A stretch of DNA of 64,000 nucleotides from Parapristionchus giblindavisi (lineage: Eukaryota; Nematoda; Chromadorea; Rhabditida; Diplogasteridae), in contig CALSFV010000223.1 of assembly GCA_943737045.1 (NCBI GenBank), forward strand, positions 434,001 to 498,000. The letters run 5' to 3'. Below, in pieces: positions 46,472 through 58,400 of the stretch (the stretch's first letter is position 1; each line of letters opens with the position of its first letter). A program made the translations under genes and the position numbers. A model generated the notes under the pieces. That model worked only from the letters and a program-made list of their open reading frames with translations. It was not told the DNA's origin and made no database searches.

Positions 46472-49400
46472 ATGGACGCCAAGACTCCGAACAAGCCTGA
46501 CAAGCAACCACGAAGAGTAAGTTCTTTCGCTGTGATCTACTCTGTTATTTCAAAACTAGCGGTCTACTTAAGACACCGGCTCAGTAAGATTCGAGGGTTG
46601 AGCCACTGACCCCGGACATCGACCTCACCGATTTGGTTCAAAATTTTTTTGTGGATACCCCTATGAGCCCCCATCACCAAATGGGTATTCATTAGGGCTG
46701 GATCCTTGAAACACAGAAGTGGCGGGTTCTCGAAATTTGAAAACTCGATTTTCGCCAAAAAAAAGTGGAGCGACCTAGGTCCCATATTAGTGTGGAATAA
46801 TTACTTATATGTCTATGCAACAAAAACTCGCTATTGGACGGTCCGGATATCCGATCGCAAACTGATTTTTTAACCTTCTCAAAACATTCTAAATTTAATT
46901 TAAATTTTAAAACAAAAAAAACGGCAGCCCAATTTTAGACTCATTTTATAGAGCAAAAAATTCCACATCGAATAAGGCAAAAAAATCAAAAATCGATCGA
47001 CCCGTGTTTTGAGATAAATGAACCTGAAGATGACCCGAAAATATTTTTGTTTTCAAACCCCCTCATGTTTGTACTCAAATTGAAGAGCTCGTCGAGTACA
47101 ACAACTTTCACGTTGAACGTTTTGTCTGAAACTCATGTACAAGAGAAATACATCTGTTTTATTTATTCTCACAGTTTTTCAGTCAATTTAGAGTAAATCG
47201 AAAGTAAAATATTTTTTGTGCACAAAGTGATTACGCCTATATTGTAGAACTCAAAAATCCATACTTAATTAGTTGTTTCACGAAAAAAAATTGTTGACCC
47301 CTATGCTGAAAAACATGGCCTCTAAAGTGGTCATGAAAAAAAAGTTGTCGAAACCTTGCCATATTTATACTCATTCTAAAGAACTCGTCGAGCACATCAT
47401 TTTTCACGTTGGTCGTATTCTATGAAAGTCCTTTGTTCTCAAGATACAAGCGATACAAAATATTTGGATCCAATAAATTTTAATTCATGTATTTCTCTTG
47501 TACATGAGTTTCAGACAAAACGTTCAACATGAAAGTTGTTCTACTCGACGAGCTCTTCAATATGAGTACAAACATGAGGGGGTTTGAAAACAAAAATATT
47601 TTCGGGTCATCTTCAGGTTCATTTATCTCAAAACACGGGTCGATCGATTTTTGATTTTTTTGCCTTATTCGATGTGGAATTTTTTGCTCTAAAAAATGAG
47701 TATAAAATTGGGCTGCCGTTTTTTGTTTTAAAATTTAAATTAAATTTAGAATGTTTTGAGAAGGTTAAAAAATCAGTTTGCGATCGGATATCTGGACCGT
47801 CCAATAGCGAGTTTTTGTTGCATAGGCATATATGTAATTATTCCACACTAATATTGGACCTAAGTCGCTCCACTTTTCTTTGGCGAAAATCGAGTTTTCA
47901 AATTTCGAGAACCCGCCACATCTGTGTTTCAAGGATCCAGCCCAAATGAATACCCATTTTGTGATAGGGGCCCATGGGGGTATCCACAAAAAATGTTTGA
48001 GCCAAATCGATGAGGTCGATGTCCGGCACTACCTGGAATCTCACTGAGCCGGTGTCTTAAATTACTTCGTTGACTTGAAGTTTACTGCAATTTTACTGCT
48101 AGTGAAGGAACTTTTTTGATGAAATGCATTACAATATTATACACCAGTTGAAGTAATCTCACGTATATCACAAGTAGCCTTGAAGTTCTACTTCAAGTAG
48201 GAATGATAAGCAGACTACTAGTTTTGAAATAGCAGAGTACTGTTTGAAAAACTCCGCAATGACCTAACTCTCGTTGTTCGCTAGAGATTCATCACTTTGA
48301 GTTCGATAAACGTTGACAAACGGTTTGTCGTAAAACGTGACGTCACAAGATTATTCTAAAGATCCCCCCCCCCCTACTCTTGTGGCGTCACTTCTGCCCT
48401 CCGCCTTTACTTGTCACGTCACAGTTATCTACACATACTTGTCACGTCACAGTTATCTACAAATCGTTCGTCAACGTTTATGCGTACCGCCATGATGAGC
48501 ATTGAGAGTACTCATGGATTTGCGCTTTCAGAATCCTTCTCGTGAGGGTGGAGCTTTGAAGAAGATGGGAGCTCGACGAGACTATAGTCCTGCCCAGAGC
48601 GAGTGAGTACATTGCGCGTAAGATCTCGAGTTGCTACGTGGTAGTACGTGTTAGTACGGCTTGGTACGTGTTAGAACGTGTTATCCATGTAATATCATGC
48701 TATCTTACACGTTTAAATATGCTTTTCACTATCTCATTGGAGGTCTTTAGTAAGAACTAATAATGGCTGGTGTTCAGCCGCACCTTATCTGTATTCTTTC
48801 AAAAATGAAACGGAATTTGAATATTGACCATAAAACAACTTTTCTTGCATATGTTTAGATGAAAATGAATTTGAATAATGAATTGCAAGTGCTCGTGTGT
48901 AGTTCATGTTGTAGTGTAATATAGATGTTTTGATGAATTTTAGCAAAGGAACCCCTCAATCGGACGAAGGTTCCACCAGAGATAACATGAATCTATCGAA
49001 ACGACTCTCAGCTGGTGAGACATTTAAAAATCTATGTGAATGACTTTTTGCTAAAATAATAATAATAATAATAGAAATATTAAAAATGTTCAATATGTTC
49101 AATAGGCTTGTCCAATACAAAATGTAAATTAAATTAACATTAAAGAGAAGGACAAGAGCATGAAGCGTGACCAAGAAACAGCTATGGAGAATAATGAGCC
49201 TGTTATAGACCCGAATCGGATTGTCGATCACGAGGTAATGTTCTAGCGCTTATCGCCATTATTAAGTATTAAATATTATAATTATAGCTTTATGTGGGTT
49301 TACGAAAAGTATGAGAAATACAGAGAGAATACATTAGAGGCACGTGAAAATAAAATACATTATTAGTCGACAAGCTGCTGTTATAAGAGAGACTATCTCT

Positions 49401-52400
49401 GGCTCAAGTGACATTCTCTTGGCACTTGGCCAAAAAGTGATATGAACCGATCGGGCCCAAATCGTGCACAGTTGTAGTATGAGCTGACATAAGCTTGCAG
49501 ACGGAGTTTGGGTTCGTCATATCTGCACCTTCGCTAAATAACGTAAGTTCGATGAAGTGGCATCGAAATTTCAAAGTTTACAGATTCGTTCGATATATGT
49601 ATACGATGAGGGGCAATAGTAAGCAGGTAAATTCCACCAAGTATCATCCCGATCCAAAACCGTGAGACCCAGAAAAAATTTAAAAAGACCCATAAAATTT
49701 TATTATTATTTTTCCTTCAATTGCCTATCGGTGAGGGTCTTTTTTTATTTCTTCAATTTGACGAGTATTCATTAGTGTAACTACTATATGAAAATGAACT
49801 AAAACACAATCGTGGAAGTCTGCCTTATTCTCGAAAAACCACGTCTAATTCGCCTTTTTATCGTGAACTGACCGAATAAGCATATGCCGGTTACGGTAAT
49901 GCATATTCGGAAATTCAAAATTCATAGTTTTTTTCGAAAAATACTGTCATATTACACCTCAGATATTCATACAACAAACAAATAATAAAAGAAAACAATA
50001 ATATAATAACGAAATCGAATGAAAACAAACAGTGATTGCCGAATTTTGAATTTCCGCCTTTGCATTACGGTAGGTGGCACACCATTTATCGTCTCAGTTT
50101 GCGATAAAAAGGCGAATTAGTTGTGGTTTTTCGGGAATAAGGCAAACTTCCACGATTGTGTTTTAGTTCAGTTTCATATAGTAGTTAAACTATTGAATAC
50201 TCGTCAAATTGCAGAAATAAAAAAAAGACACTCACCGATAGGTAATTGCAGGAAATTTTTTTTTTAAATTTTATGGGTCTTTTTAATTTTTTTCTGGGTC
50301 TCACGGTTTTGGATCGGGATGATACTTGGTGGAATGTACCTGCTTACTATTGCCCTTCATCGTATACATATATCGAACGAATCCGAAAACTTTGAAATTT
50401 CGATGCCACTTCATCGAACTTACGTTATTTAGCGAGGGTACACATATGACGAACCCAAACTCCGCCCGCGAGCTTATGTCAGCCCATACTACAACTGTGC
50501 ACGATTTGGGCCCGATCGGTTCATATCACTTTTTGGCCAAGTGCCAAGCCATAGGCAGAATATGTTCACTGAGTCAGAGAGTCTCTCATAAGCACTGTGC
50601 ACACAGTGCTGCATTTATTGGGACTGAAACCCTTGTCAACGGTCTCTTCTAAGATCTGCGCTCTCTCATTGTTAGAGAACGGAGAAATAGTGCACGCAAT
50701 GAAGCGACCATTGAGTGAGGTCACTGTCGTCCCCTTTATGTGAGAGGAGGACGTCATGATCCCGTCACGGACTCCGCCGTGGCGGCCATGGCGCGCCACG
50801 ATCGATACATTTTTCATAATATCACAACCCACATGCTCTGGTATTTTCAAACTAGTAGTTTACTTATATTTCCCACTAGCTAGCCGTAGACTTGCAAGTG
50901 TACGGCTAGTTAAACGCAAGTTTACTAAAAGTGGTGTACATATAATACGGTAATGCATTTCGTCAAATATTCTTTCACTTGTAGTAAACTAGCAGTAAAC
51001 TACTAGTTTGTGACGTCACGTAAGTAAACTACTAGTTTGGAAATACCAGAGTGGAACTAATCTAAACCTTTTCCATAAAATGGGTAATTGTAAAATTATT
51101 AAAATTGATTAATGAAATTGCAAATGCGAATAAACGGTGTAGTATATTTTTTCAGAAGGAAGCATTGGAGCTTCACGATGTGAAATGGTATCATCACTAT
51201 GTATCAATTGGGGAGGCCAAATCGATGCTCAAGAGAATTGGCGATTACCTCGTCCGTCTGACTGATGTGAGTAGCGCTTAAAGCAGCAGCCCCAAGCTAA
51301 TTTTGCTCTCCGTATTGGCAATACTCTCTCTCTCTCTCGTAGACAAAGAAAGCGAGAGAGTGTGGCCAGAGCGGAGAGTTTTAAATTAGCTTGGGGTTTC
51401 TCTTTAAAGGGAGCGTAACCTCTCTCAATCTTCGACGCGCAATGCTCTCTCGTTGTTGGAGAACAGAGAAATAGTGTGCACAAAGTAGAGACCATTGGAA
51501 GAGGTTATGCTCCCTCTATTATTTCGTTTGTGGCTTCTTTTGTGAGAGAACTCATCTCGATTCAAGATAATGTCTGCATATGAAACTTGATTAGCACAGT
51601 AAAATAACCCACGACAACTTGGCATTGCTCGCCTGAGAGAATGACACATGACAAGATTGATCGATTGCCTTATTGATTATTATTATTTTCAGGTCTGTAA
51701 CAAGCCCGAATTCATCATTTCTGTTGTCGCTCGCAAGAGAAAAGGTGCTCGCCCCAATGTCATGTACGGTTATGAGTATTGATTGATTATCGATCGATTG
51801 ATTATCGATTGATTACTCTCTTTCAGCCATATTCGTGTACAGTATGAATCAGGCCCATGGAAATGGTTCATCGATGATAGTCAAAGACAGGTAAAACCAG
51901 TACTCACTTGGAATTTTCCTAAAGGGGAATTGTCTCGCGGTAAAGTAGCTTCATAGAAGAGATTAGGCTTGAATTGGCCTTGCCTTCTCGGCACTACTTC
52001 CGAATAGGGTACCAGCCCAAAATAATAGTATAATTGTCCAATATAAACGTCCTTTCCTTTGCGTTTATTTCATTTTTCACATCTTTTTGGACTTGCCCGG
52101 TGTCTGGTACTCTATTCTGAAGTAGTGCCGAATTCTGACCTAGAAGTGATCTAACGCAGGACTTTCTGTACCTTGAATAACGGAATTTAGCTGTACCTTT
52201 TATGTACTTGTAAATGGACATTGTTGCCTAGACTCTGTGAAATCTGATATTTCCCATTCATACTGGCGGCCAGAGTTAAAATAAAATAATTGATAGTACT
52301 ATGTAATAGCCACATAAGAAAACGCGAAAAGAACTGTAACAATTAAGTCGCAGTATTACATTACGAACATATAGTAGACTTACAAGTGTACTTAAAGTGA

Positions 52401-55400
52401 AAGTGCAAGTACACTTCAAGTTTTGAAATACCAGAGTATGTGCGTAGTAAGTTCTTCGTTTGCTTGCAGATATCGATCTTCGAATTGGTCAAGTACTATC
52501 AGAAAAATTCCTTGGAATTCAGCGTCGAGGACGGGTCAGTGCTCCAAATAGTGTTTTGTGTCAAAATGTCAATATCAACAGTGTCAAAATGTTGAAACAT
52601 GCAATAAAATATTGAAAATGCATGTTCGTGATCGAAAAAATGCACAAAAATGGCACATTTTTGCGAATTTTTCATTGAAAAAATTGAGAACCCTTATTTT
52701 TCAGTCCTCTACTCAAAAATGTAATTGAAAACACTGGAACTTCAATTGACCGCCAACAAGTTGAACTATCCAAGGAATTCTTTGATAAAGAGTAAGTTGT
52801 TTTTTTTTTTTGAAGTTTCCCTCATCCAGCTTATGCATGAGTGTGACGTCATAATCTTTGATCTTTGATCTTTGGAAAATTCCCGCCCCTAGACATGTGA
52901 TGCCACGTTTGGTGGGGCAAACAGTTTGCCGCCGTTCATGCGTACGTCTTCTGGTCTCTTCTCTGACCACTTTTTAGTTTAAAGGTGGACTCCCGCGAAT
53001 ATTTTCGTGAACAAACTGTGAAGAAATAAAGTTAGCAAAAGTTATTCTATGCACTGCACGCTATATATTTTATGCTAATTCTGCTTATTGATTGCTAGAG
53101 TCATGAATGAATCATGCTTGCAATCGCAGGCAAAGGAGCGCTTTTTGAAAATAGGTAAGTTCAGCAATAGGATTCGAACCAGCGACCATGCGTTATATAG
53201 TCAGAAATGATACCACTGCGCTAAAGGACTGATGAGAGGATATTCTATGTTCTTGCATATCACTTAACACTTGCATAAGCGATTTGCATGAACATTCGCG
53301 GATCTCCACCTTTAAAAGGGTCATTTTACAAGTCTCAAATATCTCATTACCATTTGATCTTCCAGTCTCGGTGGTTACCTCTACAAGGGACGGTACAAGA
53401 CTTCGGTGAGTTTTAAATTCATTTATAATTTTCAATAAATATATAAATAAAATAAATATATCGTACATCGAAAAATGATTGGATCACGATTCGTAAACCA
53501 TTCTGAATCATTTCATTTATTCAACGGCGATTATGGCAGGGGCTTTTAAATTTAAAAAAAAATATATTTGAATTTAGGCTGTTTCCGACTGGTCTCCATG
53601 TGTGATCAAACAATGTACTCTCAAGCATCTATCAAATGACAAAGTCAAACAGTTCTTCACTGTGAGTGAACAGTTTTTGTTGTTGAAATCTGCTAAACAA
53701 CACAAGTTTGTGTCATCTTGGACAATAATCTGCTAAACAACACAAGTTCAATAATGTAATTATAGGAACGTTATATCCTATTACGCCACCCGCACGATTA
53801 CCTTATTACGATGCTCGGATATTGCTACAAGGAGACGCCCTTTTTCATTATCTATGAAGATCTCCTTCGTCCCCTCAAGGTGCATTTTCAACAATCTCAT
53901 CAAAAACCGAAATCAATCGAAACCAAAAATCAAAATCACGGAAAATAATGATTTTCATTGATCGTTTTGTTTAAGAGATTCGTCATTGTAAGAACGGACA
54001 TAACTATAAAAGAGCTCGAATTTATCTCGATGGATGTACTCACCGCAATGAACTTCCTACAGGAAAAAAAGGTACTGTCACCAGGATACTGTAGTCCGGG
54101 TACGGTCACCAGGGTACTGTATTCCGGGTACGGTCACCAGTATACTGTAGTCGAGCACTGTCGGGTACGGTAGTCTGGGGATGATAGCGAGGGTGCGGTA
54201 GCCATATTGATAAGGATGGGTTTTTGTAGATCGTCCATCGAAATGTGTGCTCGGATTGCATCGCTCTAACGCATTCAATGAAGGCCAAGCTCCATTCGTT
54301 CGGAAATGCTTTTATTGGCCATACTTTACAGGTACAAAAAAAAATAAATGTTGAAGTCTTCCTTTGGTGTGCCCGAATTGTGTGACCATAACTTGCTCAA
54401 TATTTCAGACGAGCGACACGACTGGCATCAACGTCAACTTCCTCGCACCCGAAGCCAGAAAGAAGGTTACATCGGTTTATCGATTCCTAGAGCGATATAT
54501 CCTGATTCAGGGAGTGTACACGGTGAAAAGTGACGTGTGGGGATTCGGAATGTTCCTTTGGGAGCTGTTCTATCGATATCAAGAGGAACTGATCAAGGAG
54601 GAAGATCTCGATGAAGCGGTTAGTTTTGTGTATGTTCAAAGTTTCAAAAAATGGGAAAAGTGGTGTGATAAATCGATCAATATGGCAAAATCCCCCAAAA
54701 TATTGAAATTGAAGACGAATACGAAATAAAAGACAAATTAAATGAATATTGTTTAGATTGCAAACAACATGTTTCCACTCGCTCCCCAGAAGAAGATGCC
54801 CCAGAAACTGGTTAAGTTGTACAAGGAATGCGTCTCTATCGTTAGTTTCTTTCCTTATAACGAAACTACACCCCTTGTAGGGGAGCTCACAAGGGAAGCA
54901 CCGAAAAGGTTAACAAAAATAATCGCGACCGTAAAATGACTTACGACGGCTCCGTCGCCTCTCGTGATTTTGACAAAAGACAAAACTGAAAAAAAACTGA
55001 ACTGCACAATCCGCTCTCAACCATCACGGAAGAGATTCTGAAATCGATGTAAACGCGAATCTACTGTCAGGCGAGAGAAAAAGTAGTTTCGAAAGTTGTT
55101 CGTATGGACTTCCAGAGTCGATAACTCGTTGGACCATGACTCCCTTCTATGCTTGATTATATGTACAGTTCCTAAATTGTTGGTAAAACATGACATTAAA
55201 TGAAAAGAAAGTGCGGGAACCATACATACTAGGGAATTATCGATTTTCCGGCTCTGGAAGTCCTCACTATTTATAGGGCTTGATAGATCTCACTAAATTG
55301 TAAATATTGTAATTATATAAGCCTCGGCGTCTCCGGCGGAGGGGGTTACGGCGTGGGCACGTAAAGCAACTCTGGTAATTTCTCCCCGCGGGGCACCCTG

Positions 55401-58400
55401 TCTAAGCACGCCACCCCGCGGGGCACCCTGCGTGTAGTTTCCCCGCAGGGCACCCTGTTGCTCACCCCGCGGGGCACCCTGTCTAAACAATCCGCCCCGC
55501 AGGGCACCCTGTCTTTAGCCACCCCGCGGGGTACCCTGCCCAATCTCGTCATGAGTGCGATCAATGGTGCGCTCCGATGCTAATTGAACACATCTTACGG
55601 TGATTTCAAAATTTCGTTTCGTTTTACATGTTTTTGTTTATTTGTTTGTTTCTTTTGCATTTTGATATTAGTTTCGAAGTAGTTTTGTGTTAATTTGATG
55701 TAACCCTAGTAGCTTGAGTGAATAGAAGCTAGAATGAATGTGTTGATTCGATAGGTTCTTCTAGTTTGTGCAAATTATGTGAATTTTGCTTATTGATGTT
55801 TAATTTCATAATTTATTGGCTGTATACGGTAATAATTTGTTATATAATTGATTGACTTGTTTTTCAGATCAAGAAGAACCAATCTTGACTCGGTGACTGA
55901 TGTATTCTACGACGTGCCCGGATCTCGCATCACAGGTTTGCCGTTTTCATATTTATTATCGTTACAGTTGACATGAAAGCATTACGAGTAGCACATCTCC
56001 CCCTTCACTATACGTGATGAATATTGTTGTAATTGTTTCTTTGTAGTTTTCCCCAATAGGGGTCTACCGAAATTTGTTTATTTTAATATTTTTGTGGCTG
56101 TTAAAACTTAATGTGTTTGGTAAATTTATGATCGCCGACACTATGTAAACCAAACAATAGCCCCAGATCATGAATACCACGTTTAAATCTGACTTATTTC
56201 AGCGCCCTTCATCATTCAGCGCTGTGATCTTCACAATGCCGGGATTAAAGCTCAGAGGTATTTCATTGATTCATCGCTTTATTTATATACGTAGTTTATA
56301 TTCTATCATCAAATTACCGATACATAAAGTAATCAATGTATACTTTTTTTATATTTAAAATTCTAACTGAAATCTTTGCAGTGGTGAATCACGACTCGAT
56401 GACTCGACTACAATCGATGCTACCCATGAGTGAGTATTAGATATTATGCCTTCTAGTCATCGTTCACTGTAGGGATCGGATAAATCAAGTGTTGATTATT
56501 TATATTTTAGGCTGATTCATAAGTCTTGTCGCATTTTGGCCCTTTAAACAAATTAAAATAGCTTTTTCTCGGCAAAGGTAAATCAATAAATTTAACGATG
56601 TACCAGGCAAAGTCCAACCGGACCTTTTTGGTTCTCCTTGAGATACGGGGTAGTACTGGAAGTGAATAAAGTCGCGCAGCCAGAGAACGGAGAGAACCTT
56701 GGGCTTTAGGGTCTGTAGTTGGCGACACTAAGCACGGCAGACTACGTATTCCACGTCTCAACCCCAATGACGATCCCGTCGATCCAAGCTGTTGTACGAG
56801 CGCACGAAAGTAGATTCAGACCTTTATTGTCTTACTGCTTGCCTGTCACCCATCGATGCAACTTCTGGACCTTGTCAAGATCCTGACATGTGACGGTGCG
56901 TAGCATCCGGAAAACGAATTTTTTGCGCACAGCCTTGCTTTCCCATCGGGGCCTTGCGTATTGCCTTGCATCGCAAAAATTGGAAAATTTCCAGTCAAAA
57001 TTGCCAAAAAATAGCCGTGCGCACGGCCTTGCCACCCCATTCCCCCGGTTTGCGCACAGCCTTTCCCCCAGCGTGCCCACCTATGCGTCCGGGCCTGCCC
57101 TTCGAGGCGTTTGATCTAAAGTTGTTTCACAGTGCGTGTACTAGGGGCCTTGTTGTTGTATATTACCGTCATACTGGTGTAGACATCGGGTGGTTTGAGC
57201 TCATTGTCAGATAGAAAGAATATCAGCATGACGTGACGACATAAATGATAAAGGGAGCGCAACCTCTCTCAATGGACGCGCAATGCTCTCTCGTTGTTAG
57301 AGAACAGAGAAATAGTGTGTACAATCTAGAGACCTTTGAGAGAGGTAACGCTCCCTTTAACGTACGACTGAGCAGTGATAGCACAAACATTCCCCTCCGA
57401 AATGCGACACTACTTATGAATCAATCTAGTAAGACACTTTAGTGCTATTGCATGAATGGGGTAACGCAGGTGATGTAATACATTATTACACTTGATTGTT
57501 GCAGTTCGCCTGGCTCACGCTGTAAGGAGAAGATACCAGGCGGCATCACATCATCTCATAGCTTACCGTATGCTTCGATTTCTTTAATTATTTATTTTGA
57601 CATGCATGGAATTCTGTAAGTGTTCGTTACTATAAATTAATGTACGTGTCGAGTGCTGTAGTCATGCGTATCGTTTAAAATTTTGTTCGCTGCAAACATC
57701 TGTTACTATAGGGATTGATTACGAATTCTGTCGTTCCCCATAAATTTTGGTTACTGTAGGGATTGCAACTAGCGCCTGCAAAGAGTTTTGCGAATATGTA
57801 TCTTCATCATTGGTATGGAGCTTCGCTCCATCACAACTTGGTACTGTATGGGTACGGTAGGTGGGTTACGGTAGCTGAAAATATTTCAGAAAAAAATTGT
57901 ATTATCGAGTTACCCTAGCCGGGACCAAGTACGAAATTTTTATCGCAAGGTGTAACAATAAGTACTATAGGGGTACGGTAGGCGGGTTACGGTAGCTGAA
58001 AATACTTTTGAAAAATTTGTCTTCCGAGTTACCCAGGGCGGGACCAAGAACGATATTTTTATCGCTAGGTTCAACAATAGGTACTGTAGGGGTACGGTAC
58101 GTGGGTTACGGTAGCTTACAGTATTTTAGAAAAAAATATCTTGTCGAGTTAACCAATGAGAGACCAAGCAGGGAATATTTATCGGAATTTTTTATTATTT
58201 AATAATTTATTACAGGTCTTCAACGGCTATGTCGGGAAGTAATAATGAGAAGACCAGATCTAATCGTGCGTCTGCGAGAGGACGATGCCTAGCTAAGATT
58301 AGATATTTCTAATCAACAATAAGAAGTTCATTTTTACATTGTTAATTTTGCAGAGGCTTAATTAAGAAAAAAACCTAATTGTGACTTTTTGTGAATGTAT

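Larger units (their letters stand above)
29521..46556. repeat. Right arm of giant palindrome
   Basis: Reverse-complement partner of the left arm. Paired coordinates sum to 58,648 at the centre, 58,644 at 26-31 kb and about 58,044 beyond the TTAA element at 33,070, showing few indels near the middle. It contains insertions absent from the left arm (41,529-41,741 and 44,368-44,649) and lacks several that the left arm has. Its outer end is at the CTCTGG-family MITE starting at 46,540, which is also where a TTAA element inserted. Confidence 0.95.

Noticed and set aside
46564..48056. Open frames in the TTAA element (for example 47,584-47,949)
   Set aside because: They are mirrored between the element's own arms and recur in other copies with stops; no transposase features.
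53131..53155. GGCAAAGGAGCG as a glycine-loop exon of the third kinase
   Set aside because: Its phase cannot join the SH2 exon, while the SH2 exon joins the 53,366 exon directly in phase in all copies.
55380..55545. CRISPR-like array of repeats and spacers
   Set aside because: The host is a eukaryote with introns, spacers are unequal and short, and there are no cas genes.
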